This document shows, in pieces, positions 1 to 8,996 of a stretch of DNA of 64,000 bases (its first letter is position 1; each line of letters starts with the position of its first letter). The translations under genes and the position numbers were made by a program. The stretch comes from CAYNNQ01 sp051748085. GTDB taxonomy: Bacteria; Desulfobacterota; Desulfovibrionia; Desulfovibrionales; Desulfonatronovibrionaceae. The stretch is taken from positions 9,548 to 73,547 of the forward strand of contig JBNJHA010000004.1 of the NCBI GenBank assembly GCA_051748085.1, given 5' to 3'. The notes beneath the pieces were generated by a model that searched no databases, had not been told where the DNA came from, and was given only the letters and a program-made list of their open reading frames with translations.

Positions 1-2
1 TC

Positions 3-2855
3 TCCTGCCGCAATCTTCTTATCTACCTGCGCCCCGGCATACAGGAAAAGATCATATCCCTGTTCAATTTCTCCCTGGTAAACGGCGGGTACCTTCTGCT
101 CGGTTCCAGCGAAGGGCTCGGAAAATATGAAAACAGTTTTAAGATCGTGGACAAAAAAGCGAAAATCTTCTCCAAAACCAAGGATATCCCCTTACAAATG
201 AATTTTCAGCCATTTGGTTTTCAGGACAAAAACCTGACCAGAATAAAAACCACCCCATCCGTTTCCTATTCTCAGGATTCGGAACACAAACTGCTTCCTG
301 TTTACGATCAATTACTGACCACTTTCATGCCTCCAGGCATTCTCATGGATGAGGACAAAAAAGTAGTCCATATCTTTGGAGACGCGCATAAATTTATGCA
401 ATTCAAGTCCGGCCGGATCAACGACGATTTGCTCAGTCTGTTGCCGGAAAATATGCGCATTGCTTTGCACACAGCCATTAAAAAAGCAGCCTCAACGCCT
501 TCCGGACAACATGTGCTTATGCAAAAAGTCCCCGGAGAAAAAGAAAGCGAACGAGTACATGTAGACATAGACCTCATTCCGATAAAAGATTCCAAAAACA
601 AAAAAGATTACTTTCTTGCTTCTTTCAACACCCACTCCGACTTCAAGCCGAAAAAAGACCAAAAAGACAAAAGCGGTCAATCTGAATATGAATACAAATC
701 AGAGGATGAACTTAAGAACAAGATAAGTGAACTGGAAGATGAACTGAGTTCGACACGCGAAGCATTACAGGCGACTATCGAGGAATTGCAGACCACGAAC
801 GAGGAGCTGCAGGCTTCGAACGAGGAACTGCAGGCCTCCAATGAAGAATTACAGAGTACGAACGAAGAATTGCATTCAGTTAACGAAGAACTATACACTG
901 TAAACGCCGAATATGAGAGAAAGAACAAGGAGCTGCAGCAACTTGATCAAGACCACGAGAATCTGCTTAAATCCATAGATTCCGGCATCCTGTTTCTGGA
1001 CTCCGATCTGAGAATCCGCAAATTCAGCCCGGGCATAAACAGGATGTTCAAACTTATGGACCAGGACATCGGACGGCCCATTGAGCATATAGCCAGCCAG
1101 GGACTGATTGATCACGGCAAGCTGTTTATGGATATCCGCAAGGCATTGGACTCCGGACACAGCCACGAAAATATAATAATGACTAAGAACGGCGACTGGC
1201 TTTTGATGCGCATTCACCCTTTTAAGGACGACAATGAAGAAAACATCAATGGGACCGTGCTCACCTTCACGAACATTACCGGTCTAAAACAGGCCCAACT
1301 GGCGCAGCAAAAAACGGAACAAAGATATAAAGCGGCCACGGAAAGCAGTACAGACGCCTTCTTTTGGCTCCAGGCCGTTAAAAATGCGGAAGACAAGGTC
1401 ATTGACTTCAATCTGCTTGATTTAAACAATAAAGCCGAGGAACTCATAGGTAAAAGCAGCACAGAGGCCATCGGATACAATCTATGCTCTATTTTGCCCA
1501 AGCAATGCGAGGATCAGAGATTTCTTCCGGTATACATAGAGGTTTATGAAAGCGGCACGGCAATAGAAAGAAAAATCAAGATTGATGATCCGGACATAAG
1601 CGCCGAATGGCTGCACCAGAGGATAATCCGGATTGGCGACGGCATAGCCATAACCGCGAGCGACATTAGCGAAGACTACTCCATCCGGCAGGACTTGCAA
1701 AGCGCCAAGGAAACGGCGGAAAAGGCCAACAAGGCCAAAACGGATTTTCTGGCGGTTATGAGCCATGAACTCAGAACTCCCCTGAACGCGATTATCGGTT
1801 TCTGCGATCTTTTGCTCGAATCCGAATTGAACGAAGAACAACACGAATTCTCGCAGATAATAAAGGAATCCGGACAGAACCTTTTGGTCCTGATCGGCGA
1901 TATACTGGAATTGTCAAAAATAGAGTCCGGTAAAATTGAACTGAATATTACCCCGATACAGATAAGCCACATGCTCGAGCAAAATTTAAAATCCTTTGCT
2001 CCCATGGCCAAGAAAAAAGGAATTGACTACAACTTCAGCATATCCCAAAAAATGCCCACCCTTATTGCTTCCGATGCCGGCGCGATCCGGCAAATCGTCT
2101 TGAATCTGGTCAACAACGCCATAAAATATACACCCTCTGGAACGGTACAAGTCAATGCTACTCCGGAAAAATCTTCCACCGGCAACGACATGCTGAAAAT
2201 AACGGTCAGCGACACTGGAATCGGAATCGCGTCCGAATATCATGATAAAGTATTCGATCCGTTTTCACAGGCGGACAATTCGCTGACCAGGCAATTCGGG
2301 GGGACCGGCCTGGGACTGGCCATAAGCCGCAAACTGGCGAATCAGCTAAACGGAGAAATCATTTTAAACAGTACTCCGGATAAAGGAAGTGTCTTTACAT
2401 TCTATATGCCGATTACCCTCCCCCATTCCCAGTCGCAGGAAATTAAAAAAGGAAATAATCATAAAATAGATCAGTCCGATCCGCAAAAATCGCTGAATAT
2501 TCTCATTGCCGAAGACGATCCGGTAAATCAAAAGCTGATCCAGACTTTTCTTAAAATGCTCGGCCATGAGTACAAAATGGCCTCCGATGGTGAGGAAGCT
2601 GTTTGTAATGCCCGTGCAACAGGTTTCGATCTGATCCTGATGGATCTGCATATGCCTGTTAAAAACGGTCTGGAAGCAACAAAGCAAATACTGAGTGAAA
2701 TAGGCGATAAAGCTCCCCCCATCATTGCCTTGACCGCTGATGCCCAAAAAGAGATCGTCGAAGAATGCCGGGAGGCGGGCATGGTTGATTATATTACCAA
2801 ACCTTTTGAAAAAGAAACCCTGCAGCAGGTACTTGCCAAATGGGGGACACGGTAG
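3..2855 (+). CDS. CheB/CheR-PAS-hybrid histidine kinase fusion, 3' part
   Basis: The frame is open from base 3, so the gene starts before the window; an internal GTG at 147 is not its start. The first residues (CRNLLIY, then LGSSEGLG) are the C-terminal end of a CheR-type methyltransferase. They are followed by a long coiled coil rich in TNEELQ / SNEELQ heptads (nt about 690-960), a PAS domain with a second PAS-like segment, a HisKA domain with the H-box SHELRTP (His codon 1764-1766), a HATPase with DTGIGI and GGTGLGL motifs, and a C-terminal receiver whose phospho-acceptor Asp is at 2643-2645 (LMDLHMP). This order is typical of CheB-CheR-PAS sensor fusions, so a CheB domain is expected upstream. 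It probably methylates or demethylates its own or a partner receptor and passes phosphate through the receiver. The output is unknown. Confidence 0.9.
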   Translation, partial: SCRNLLIYLRPGIQEKIISLFNFSLVNGGYLLLGSSEGLGKYENSFKIVDKKAKIFSKTKDIPLQMNFQPFGFQDKNLTRIKTTPSVSYSQDSEHKLLPVYDQLLTTFMPPGILMDEDKKVVHIFGDAHKFMQFKSGRINDDLLSLLPENMRIALHTAIKKAASTPSGQHVLMQKVPGEKESERVHVDIDLIPIKDSKNKKDYFLASFNTHSDFKPKKDQKDKSGQSEYEYKSEDELKNKISELEDELSSTREALQATIEELQTTNEELQASNEELQASNEELQSTNEELHSVNEELYTVNAEYERKNKELQQLDQDHENLLKSIDSGILFLDSDLRIRKFSPGINRMFKLMDQDIGRPIEHIASQGLIDHGKLFMDIRKALDSGHSHENIIMTKNGDWLLMRIHPFKDDNEENINGTVLTFTNITGLKQAQLAQQKTEQRYKAATESSTDAFFWLQAVKNAEDKVIDFNLLDLNNKAEELIGKSSTEAIGYNLCSILPKQCEDQRFLPVYIEVYESGTAIERKIKIDDPDISAEWLHQRIIRIGDGIAITASDISEDYSIRQDLQSAKETAEKANKAKTDFLAVMSHELRTPLNAIIGFCDLLLESELNEEQHEFSQIIKESGQNLLVLIGDILELSKIESGKIELNITPIQISHMLEQNLKSFAPMAKKKGIDYNFSISQKMPTLIASDAGAIRQIVLNLVNNAIKYTPSGTVQVNATPEKSSTGNDMLKITVSDTGIGIASEYHDKVFDPFSQADNSLTRQFGGTGLGLAISRKLANQLNGEIILNSTPDKGSVFTFYMPITLPHSQSQEIKKGNNHKIDQSDPQKSLNILIAEDDPVNQKLIQTFLKMLGHEYKMASDGEEAVCNARATGFDLILMDLHMPVKNGLEATKQILSEIGDKAPPIIALTADAQKEIVEECREAGMVDYITKPFEKETLQQVLAKWGTR

Positions 2856-2856
2856 A

Positions 2857-3066
2857 ATGAAAAAGGATAACGAGCAGCCGGATCTTAATTTAAGGTGTTA
2901 CTTCTGCGGAGGAAAAGCGGAAATAAAGGGCCGTTGAGCACAAGCCAGAGTGAGCTGCCGGGATTGCGGCCTGGAAATGCCCATTTCTTTTTATGCGCAG
3001 GAACTGGAAAGGGCCAGGGAAAAAATGCTCTTGGATTTTGAAAATGCTTGTGACTTGAACAAATGA
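2857..3066 (+). pseudogene. Small zinc-ribbon protein interrupted by an in-frame TGA
   Basis: ATG at 2857 lies one base after the kinase stop. The frame gives a 69-residue zinc-ribbon protein with CYFCGGK near residue 14 and CRDCGLE near residue 34, then a helical tail, ending at TGA 3064-3066. Codon 27 (2935-2937) is TGA, which cuts the product between the two cysteine pairs. The frame after the TGA still looks protein-like and supplies the second CxxC, so the gene was intact recently or is recoded. Options are a nonsense mutation (TGG to TGA is one step), a sequencing error, or selenocysteine insertion. A small hairpin follows at 2954-2970. I favour a nonsense change. The function is not known. 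Confidence 0.5.
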
Positions 3067-3173
3067 AGTTCCTCGACATTGCGTGTGGATTTTATTCGAA
3101 TGATTCTTTCTGATACTCCTAACAAAAGTTTGATGTCAAAAGGATAAGGAGAATTACGCTCAGAAATCCATGT
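3066..3173. repeat. Family B MITE-like element, short copy without core
   Basis: About 108 bp starting at the stop codon of the zinc-ribbon gene. The left part reads TGTGGATTTTATTCG and the right part, read on the opposite strand, begins CATGGATTT and continues with a similar series, giving imperfect terminal inverted repeats of about 30 bp. The same left and right halves recur at 12931-13222, where they are separated by an extra segment of about 180 bp. A family A right-end remnant (TTGGTAAACAGTTACATG) follows at about 3179-3196. Confidence 0.7.
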
Positions 3174-3246
3174 CTTTCATTGGTAAACAGTTACATGCCT
3201 GCAATTATCCCGAAACCAGAATCAAGAAGGAGATTAGGGACTTAAA

Positions 3247-3600
3247 TCAGGGCAAAGCTTTCTTTTCTCCTGATTCGCCGACCCGGACAAAAGTAACGGT
3301 TGTCGCAAAAACCCATTTTTCCTGTACGGCTCCGGGTTCGTCGGAAAAAACATCCACCAGATAAGTTGCCGAACTCCTGCCTTTCTTTTGCCTTTCGATA
3401 TTAAAACGGAGAATAGAGCCATTGACCACTGGTTCCCGGAAACGGATTTCGTCCATGGCCACGGTTACCAGCCTGCAGCCGCGATATTCTTTGCTGGCGG
3501 CAAGCCAGGCGAACTCATCCACCCATTTGAGCATAATGCCACCGAACAAATATCCATAATGATTCAAATGCTCAGGCCGGACCAGGACATAATTATCCAT
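3247..3600 (-). CDS. Acyl-CoA thioesterase-like hotdog protein
   Basis: 117 residues with the pattern of YciA/BFIT-type hotdog thioesterases: VRPEHLNHYGYLFGG near the N-terminus, a central helix KWVDEFAWLAA, then VTVAMDEIRFREPV and the strand-rich C-terminal half. It would hydrolyse an acyl-CoA thioester in the cytoplasm; the substrate cannot be told. I chose ATG 3600 over the longer frame at 3654 because it lies one base after the stop of the DUF1786 gene and has GGAG just upstream, inside that gene's last codons. The two genes are therefore probably translationally coupled. The family is confident; the substrate is not. Confidence 0.8.
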   Translation of the reverse strand: MDNYVLVRPEHLNHYGYLFGGIMLKWVDEFAWLAASKEYRGCRLVTVAMDEIRFREPVVNGSILRFNIERQKKGRSSATYLVDVFSDEPGAVQEKWVFATTVTFVRVGESGEKKALP

Positions 3601-3601
3601 A

Positions 3602-4645
3602 TCAGGACTCCATTTGTCTAAAATATCCGTTAAGCAGGCCAAAACATCCGGCAAGCATCATGTCTCCGCCAGGACACGGGTAAATTACCTCATAATCCTG
3701 CAACAATGACCGCTTAGGGCCAAGAACGCAAATCTGTTCGAACCCCATGGCTTCTTCCGGCAGATCCATGCTGCAGCACCCGTGTCCGTGATCGGCAAAG
3801 ACTTCATCGTTATTCAACATTCCCCGGCGGAAACGCTCCAGTTGCGTCCATAATTTTTCAGAATGCAGCATCCCAGTATGGTGCTCATAGATGCCCCATA
3901 TCCTGTCCCTGAAAACCAGAAAGGCCACCGTGTGACTGTTGCCGATATTCACCACGCATATGCCCCGCTTTTGAGCCAGAGACGAAACCCGTGAATCATA
4001 CAGGGCACCTAGCGCCGCGGCCGATCCGGAATCCGCAACCAGCCCGCAACCGATACTTTCGCTTAAAACCTTCAGACGGGTCATTTCTTCAGGGGGAGTT
4101 GCAAATAGCAGACGGCTGATCATGCCCTGCGAATGCGTCAAAAACTTTTCCCAGAATCTGAACCTGCCTCTGCGGTTGCTCTCTTGCGGATGGAAACCAT
4201 GGTCCTGGGCACAGGCCAGGACCAAATCGGGATAATCCAGGCCGGCCATGTTTAAAAAGGCCCGCCAATATCCAGGATCAAAATCAGCCAAGAATATTGG
4301 CGATTCGTCGGGCTTGCGGACTTCATTCACGTCAATGCCCATATCCCGGACTTTTTGCAGATTATCGGAAACGGCCAGAGCGGCATCTGCAGTAGTCGAG
4401 ACAGACAGGCCCGTTTTTAAATGCTCGCGAACCGCTCCGGAAAATCCGCCGCCCATATTTTTTCCGAACAGAAAAAGCGCTTTTCCCCGTCTGGTTTGGC
4501 GCTTTATCTGCCGTGAAACCGCTACTGCCGGAGCGGGAAGAATAAACTTGGGGCAGTTCTCAATTTCTTTATCCGCTTGATAGTATAAAACATCCTGAGT
4601 TCCGCTGCCGATATCCAGGCATAAGATATTGTTCAATTCAGGCAC
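3602..4645 (-). CDS. DUF1786 family protein
   Basis: 347 residues that begin with LCLDIGSGTQDVLYY, an actin/ASKHA-like phosphate-1 loop typical of DUF1786. Such proteins are sometimes annotated as related to pyruvate formate-lyase activation without direct proof. Further family blocks are DPGYWRAFLNMAG near residue 125, LVADSGSAAALGAL near 200 and VVNIGNSHTVAFLV near 228, which resembles a second glycine-rich nucleotide loop. No membrane segment is seen. It precedes the thioesterase gene with a 1-base spacer. The biochemical function is unknown, and ATP binding is only inferred from the fold signature. Confidence 0.75.
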   Translation of the reverse strand: MPELNNILCLDIGSGTQDVLYYQADKEIENCPKFILPAPAVAVSRQIKRQTRRGKALFLFGKNMGGGFSGAVREHLKTGLSVSTTADAALAVSDNLQKVRDMGIDVNEVRKPDESPIFLADFDPGYWRAFLNMAGLDYPDLVLACAQDHGFHPQESNRRGRFRFWEKFLTHSQGMISRLLFATPPEEMTRLKVLSESIGCGLVADSGSAAALGALYDSRVSSLAQKRGICVVNIGNSHTVAFLVFRDRIWGIYEHHTGMLHSEKLWTQLERFRRGMLNNDEVFADHGHGCCSMDLPEEAMGFEQICVLGPKRSLLQDYEVIYPCPGGDMMLAGCFGLLNGYFRQMES

Positions 4646-4688
4646 TCCGAAAAAATTGATGTGCTTTCAACCATTCTTAAACCAGACG

Positions 4689-4744
4689 TAACCACTCAGC
4701 GCACAAAAAAAGTTCACAGGCTATAATTCTGCACACTGATACAG
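4689..4744. repeat. Family A element, degenerate short copy
   Basis: TAACCACTCAGCGCAC starts a segment that continues AAAAAAAGTTCACAGG and ends near CACTGATACAG. It matches the left end and centre of the family A consensus, with a decayed right end. It fills the spacer between the DUF1786 gene and clpB. Confidence 0.55.
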
Positions 4745-4756
4745 ATTAAAAGCATA

Positions 4757-7366
4757 TCAGGTAATGTTAAATTGCAGTGTATTATCTTCAACATCCACGT
4801 TTACTTTCTGCCCGTCCTGCAGCTCGCCGCTGATCAACTTACGGGCAAGCTCCGTCTCCAGCGTGTGCTGCAGATACCTTTTCAGCGGCCTGGCTCCATA
4901 GACTGGATCATAAGCTTCGCGAGCTATAAAGTCTTCTGCTTCCGCAGTCAGTTCAAGCTGTATCTTGCGTTCTTCAAGCCGGGACCTGATTTCGTCAAGC
5001 AGCAATTCAACAATCTTCTTGATTTCCTCGCGCAAAAGCGGCTTGAAAAGAACTACTTCGTCAACGCGGTTCAAAAACTCCGGACGGAAATGCCCCCGGA
5101 CGACATTCATGACCTGTTCCCGGGCATCGGACTTCAATTCCCCGCTTTCGGTAATCCCTTCAAGCAAATACTGCGAGCCCAGATTGGATGTCATTATGAC
5201 AATCGTATTCTTGAAATCCACGGTTCGGCCGTGACTGTCGGTGAGCCGTCCATCGTCCATTATCTGCAAAAGGACATTAAAAACATCCACATGGGCTTTT
5301 TCCACCTCATCGAACAAAATAACGCTGTAAGGCTTGCGCCGAACGGATTCGGTAAGCTGTCCACCTTCATCGTATCCGACATATCCCGGAGGAGCGCCAA
5401 TCAGCCGGGCGACGGTATGCTTCTCCATGTATTCGGACATATCCAGCCGGATCATGTTTTCTTCAGTATCAAAAAGAGTCCGGGCCAGGGTTTTGCACAA
5501 TTCGGTTTTGCCCACGCCTGTAGGCCCGAAAAACAAAAAGGAGCCAATCGGACGATTGGGGTCCTTGAGACCGGCCCGGGCGCGTACAACCGCGTCCGCA
5601 ACCGCGTCCACCGCCTCGTTTTGTCCGATGACCCTGCGATGCATGACATCGGACAACTTAAGAAGCTTTTCCCGTTCTCCCTCCATGAGCCTGCTGACCG
5701 GTATACCGGTCCATTTGGAGATAATCTCGGCCACGTCATCCGGCCCGACCACTTCCTTGAGCATGCTTTCGCCCTGCTCCGCGTCCTGGCCGTATACCTT
5801 TTCCTTTTCGGCCAATTCTTTTTCCAGCTGATTCAGGCGGCCATACCGCAACTCGGCGGCCCGGTTCAAATCATAGCTGCGCTCTGCGTTTTCAATCTCC
5901 AGCCGGGTTTTTTCAATTTCTTCCTTCAAATTACGCAGGCGGTTTATCCCTTCTTTTTCTTTCTCCCATTGCGTGACCAGACTGGCCTGTCTTTCCTTGA
6001 GATCAGCCAGCTCCTTGCCCAGTTTCTTCAGTCTTTCCTTGGAAGATTTATCCTTTTCCTTTTTCAGGGCCTCCTGTTCTATCTCCAATTGCATGACCTT
6101 GCGATTTATTTCGTCCAACTCCGTGGGCAGGGAATCAATTTCCGTTCTGATCTTGGACGCTGATTCATCTATCAGATCAATGGCCTTGTCCGGCAGCTGA
6201 CGATCAGTAATATATCTATGGGACAAAACAGCCGATGTGACCAGGGCGCTGTCGCTTATACGCACTCCATGGTGGACCTCGAAACGCTCCTTTAAACCGC
6301 GCAGGATGGAAACCGTGTCCTCAACCCCCGGTTCCTCGACCATGACCGGCTGAAATCTGCGTTCCAGCGCCGGATCCTTTTCTATATGCTTGCGGTACTC
6401 GTCAACGGTGGTCGCTCCTATGCAGTGCAATTCGCCCCTGGCCAGCATGGGTTTCAGCAGATTGCCGGCGTCCATGGCCCCGTCTGTCCTGCCCGCTCCG
6501 ACAATAGTATGCATTTCGTCGATAAACAAAAGGATGCGTCCCTCAGAATTCTGAACTTCCTTTAAAACGGCCTTCAGCCGTTCCTCGAACTCGCCGCGGT
6601 ATTTGGCCCCGGCTATAAGCGCGCCCATATCCAGAGCAAAAATATTTTTATTTTTTAAACCCTCCGGGACATCGCCATTTAAAATCCGCTGGGCGATACC
6701 TTCCGCGATAGCGGTTTTTCCCACCCCGGCCTCACCAATAAGCACCGGGTTGTTCTTGGTCCTCCGGGAAAGTATACGGATACAGCGGCGTATTTCACTG
6801 TCCCGGCCGATCACGGGATCCAGGTGACCTTGCTTGGCTTCCTCGACCAGATCGCGGCCATACTTTTTAAGCGCGTCATAGGTATCCTCTGGATTGGCCG
6901 AGGTCACTCTCTGATTGCCCCGGACTTTGGTAAGCACATTCAAAATTTTATCCCTGTCCAGTCTGAATTCCTGACAAACCCTTCCTACTCCGGTAGAAGC
7001 CGGCTCCTCCAAAAGGGTAAGCAGAATATGCTCAACACTGACATATTCATCCTTCATCTTAGCGGCCAAATCCTGGGATTTGAGCAGGATATCATTCACC
7101 CGCTGGGTGACATATATCTGGCCGGGTTGCCCGCCGGGACCGCTGACACTCGGTATTTTTCCCAGTTCCCGCTCAAGCGCGGCAGCGATATTCCCGGGAT
7201 CAAAACCGGCCTTTTCCAATACGCGAAGAACTAGACCGTTTTCCTGATCCAGAAAGGCCTTGAAAAGATGCTCGGCATCTACCTGCTGATGCTTATGACG
7301 CAAAGCGACATTCTGGGCCTCGGAAATCGCCTCCTGTGATTTTTGCGTAAATTTATTGATATCCAT
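4757..7366 (-). CDS. clpB: ATP-dependent disaggregase ClpB
   Basis: 869 residues, the usual ClpB length. Order: N-terminal double Clp repeat (about 1-145), AAA-1 with Walker A GEAGVGKT near 205 and Walker B LFIDEMH, the long coiled-coil middle domain (about 400-530) that separates ClpB from ClpA and ClpC, AAA-2 with GPTGVGKT near 605, and a C-terminal domain. It threads and rescues aggregated proteins together with DnaK/DnaJ. ATG 7366 (MDINKFTQ) has AAGGAGG upstream; the longer frame to 7429 has no such site. It is the last gene of a cbpA-cbpM-clpB operon, 65 bases after cbpM, so heat-shock control is likely. Confidence 0.97.
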   Translation of the reverse strand: MDINKFTQKSQEAISEAQNVALRHKHQQVDAEHLFKAFLDQENGLVLRVLEKAGFDPGNIAAALERELGKIPSVSGPGGQPGQIYVTQRVNDILLKSQDLAAKMKDEYVSVEHILLTLLEEPASTGVGRVCQEFRLDRDKILNVLTKVRGNQRVTSANPEDTYDALKKYGRDLVEEAKQGHLDPVIGRDSEIRRCIRILSRRTKNNPVLIGEAGVGKTAIAEGIAQRILNGDVPEGLKNKNIFALDMGALIAGAKYRGEFEERLKAVLKEVQNSEGRILLFIDEMHTIVGAGRTDGAMDAGNLLKPMLARGELHCIGATTVDEYRKHIEKDPALERRFQPVMVEEPGVEDTVSILRGLKERFEVHHGVRISDSALVTSAVLSHRYITDRQLPDKAIDLIDESASKIRTEIDSLPTELDEINRKVMQLEIEQEALKKEKDKSSKERLKKLGKELADLKERQASLVTQWEKEKEGINRLRNLKEEIEKTRLEIENAERSYDLNRAAELRYGRLNQLEKELAEKEKVYGQDAEQGESMLKEVVGPDDVAEIISKWTGIPVSRLMEGEREKLLKLSDVMHRRVIGQNEAVDAVADAVVRARAGLKDPNRPIGSFLFFGPTGVGKTELCKTLARTLFDTEENMIRLDMSEYMEKHTVARLIGAPPGYVGYDEGGQLTESVRRKPYSVILFDEVEKAHVDVFNVLLQIMDDGRLTDSHGRTVDFKNTIVIMTSNLGSQYLLEGITESGELKSDAREQVMNVVRGHFRPEFLNRVDEVVLFKPLLREEIKKIVELLLDEIRSRLEERKIQLELTAEAEDFIAREAYDPVYGARPLKRYLQHTLETELARKLISGELQDGQKVNVDVEDNTLQFNIT

Positions 7367-7431
7367 AATTTCCTCCTTGACATATATAATCCGGATTAAA
7401 CCGGACTTTTTCCGGCCCAAAGCCGGCAAAA

Positions 7432-7752
7432 CTACAGCAACTTGCGCAACTCGACGTTTTCACGCTGTAAGTCTTCAATCTGCTTGAGCAGATCGACAAT
7501 GATGATTCCGCCCACCGTGGACAGTTCAAAGTCCTTGCATAAACGGACCAGTTTACGCACTTTAAAAATTTCTTCCTCGGAAAACATATAATCCTTATTG
7601 TTGGTATATACCGATTCAACCCAGCCCATCTCAATCAATTCCACTAATCGATACGGATAGATTTCACAGGCCTGAACAAATTCAGACCAGTGCAAAAGCC
7701 TGGACTTGGCCGGACATGACTCCTTTCTTATCTGCATAAATTTTTCGCTCAT
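7432..7752 (-). CDS. cbpM: CbpM-like MerR-fold chaperone modulator
   Basis: 106 residues with a MerR-type helix-turn-helix core (LVELIEMGWVES, then FSEEEIFKVRKLVRLCKDF) and a C-terminal coiled coil (DLLKQIEDLQRENVELRK). This is the build of CbpM, which binds the J-domain of CbpA and restrains it. Its place directly after a cbpA-type gene and before clpB supports that role rather than DNA binding. The ATG at 7752 has GGAGG upstream, 12 bases after the cbpA stop. The symbol is by similarity and context only. Confidence 0.75.
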   Translation of the reverse strand: MSEKFMQIRKESCPAKSRLLHWSEFVQACEIYPYRLVELIEMGWVESVYTNNKDYMFSEEEIFKVRKLVRLCKDFELSTVGGIIIVDLLKQIEDLQRENVELRKLL

Positions 7753-7764
7753 CCCGCCTCCACG

Positions 7765-8763
7765 CTAACTCCTAGGATTAAAATTAGATTCCTTGGCCAA
7801 ATCCTGCCATAACTCCTTTTCCCTGTCCGACAGTTTATTTGGAGTCTTAATCATAATCCGGACCAATTGATCTCCTTTGGCAGTTCCCCGGCCAAGGCCC
7901 TTGCCTTTCAACCTGAGTTTTTGCCCACTTCCAATACCGGCGGGCACATTCATTTCCACCCGGCCATCCAAGGTGGGCACATTGACCTTGGCGCCTAAAA
8001 CCGCTTCCCAGGGCGCAAGAGACAAATCATAGACAATATTTTTGCCTTCTACTTTGAATTGCGGATGCGGGGCAAATTTGACCCGCATATACAGATCGCC
8101 GGCAGGTCCTCCACCCATCCCTGCAGTTCCCTGTCCGGAAAGGCGTATTTTGCTGCCGTCTTTAACTCCGGCCGGAATGTTTACCTGCAGGGTCTTGTTC
8201 TGCATGCGCGGTCTGCCGTCCGGCCCGGCAATCTGTTCCTGCAGGGTTACGCTTTTCTTACCTCCGCGGTAAGCCTCTTCCAGTGTTATCTCCAGCTCGG
8301 CTTCCGCATCACGGCCTTTGCCTTGAAATCCGCCGCCTGCGCCGGAAAAACCCCCGGTGCCGAAACCCGAGGAACGGCCACCGCGTTTGAATCCGGAATG
8401 TTTCCCTCCGGAAAATGCGCTCCCGAAAATGGTCTCAAAAAAATCACTGAAACCGCCCATATCAAAATCCTCGGCACCACCGCCCTGAAAATTAAAATGC
8501 ACATTTTCATAACCCGGCGGCGGCTGAAAATTCTGACCATGCTGCCAGTCGGCTCCCAGTGAATCGTACATTCTGCGCTTTTCGTCATCCTTAAGGACTT
8601 CATAAGCCTCGCCGATTTCCTTGAATTTATTTTCAGCCTCGGGATTATCCGGGTTCAAATCTGGATGATACTTTCTGGCCAGCTTTTTATAGGCCTTGGA
8701 AATTTCTTCCTTGGACGCGTTCTTATCCACCCCGAGCAATTTATAATAGTCCTTGTATTCCAT
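7765..8763 (-). CDS. cbpA: DnaJ-type co-chaperone CbpA
   Basis: 332 residues. An N-terminal J-domain (about 1-70, with the HPD motif in KYHPDLNP) is followed by a Gly/Phe-rich stretch (about 75-150) and the two C-terminal beta domains. The CxxCxGxG zinc repeats of DnaJ are absent, which makes it a class II / CbpA protein. It stimulates DnaK ATPase and delivers substrates. ATG 8763 (MEYKDYYKLLG) has GAGGAG about 12 bases upstream; the 76-residue extension to 8994 runs into repeat DNA and is rejected. First gene of the cbpA-cbpM-clpB operon. Confidence 0.93.
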   Translation of the reverse strand: MEYKDYYKLLGVDKNASKEEISKAYKKLARKYHPDLNPDNPEAENKFKEIGEAYEVLKDDEKRRMYDSLGADWQHGQNFQPPPGYENVHFNFQGGGAEDFDMGGFSDFFETIFGSAFSGGKHSGFKRGGRSSGFGTGGFSGAGGGFQGKGRDAEAELEITLEEAYRGGKKSVTLQEQIAGPDGRPRMQNKTLQVNIPAGVKDGSKIRLSGQGTAGMGGGPAGDLYMRVKFAPHPQFKVEGKNIVYDLSLAPWEAVLGAKVNVPTLDGRVEMNVPAGIGSGQKLRLKGKGLGRGTAKGDQLVRIMIKTPNKLSDREKELWQDLAKESNFNPRS

Positions 8764-8858
8764 AAAATATATAATCTCCTCAAGATGATTTTTTAATCGG
8801 CAACTACTTAAAGGTAAGCAGATTAATAGATTAGTCAAGAAAATGACATAAAATTTAT

Positions 8859-8916
8859 ACCTATTCACCAAATTTTGTGTGCCCCCGAAGCAAAAAATTT
8901 GCTGAACAGATATGCT
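8859..8916. repeat. Family A element, short copy
   Basis: CTATTCACCAAATTTT on the left and AAAATTTGCTGAACAGATA on the right, separated by a variable loop. The two arms form a near-perfect 13-bp inverted repeat with one mismatch. It lies upstream of cbpA, on the far side of its likely promoter. Confidence 0.75.
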
Positions 8917-8996
8917 CCGGATTATATTCTCCGGATAAAAATCTTTGACCCGGTGCTCAATCCCTGCCCCGCGTATAATATAAGTTAAGACCAATG

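Noticed and set aside
780..900. Tandem direct repeat suggestive of a CRISPR or satellite
   Set aside because: It encodes the TNEELQ / SNEELQ coiled-coil heptads of the sensor kinase; units are in frame without spacers. No CRISPR array was seen in the window.
4772..6163. A 463-codon open frame on the plus strand
   Set aside because: It lies fully antisense to clpB, has no family pattern, and mirrors the codon structure of the real gene.
8764..8860. CIRCE or strong sigma-32 site upstream of cbpA
   Set aside because: No TTAGCACTC inverted repeat was found, and the best TTGACT-containing stretch lacks a convincing -10 match.
7765..8994. A 409-codon version of the DnaJ-type gene
   Set aside because: The first 76 codons read through a family A repeat and the leader; the J-domain begins at ATG 8763 with its own binding site.
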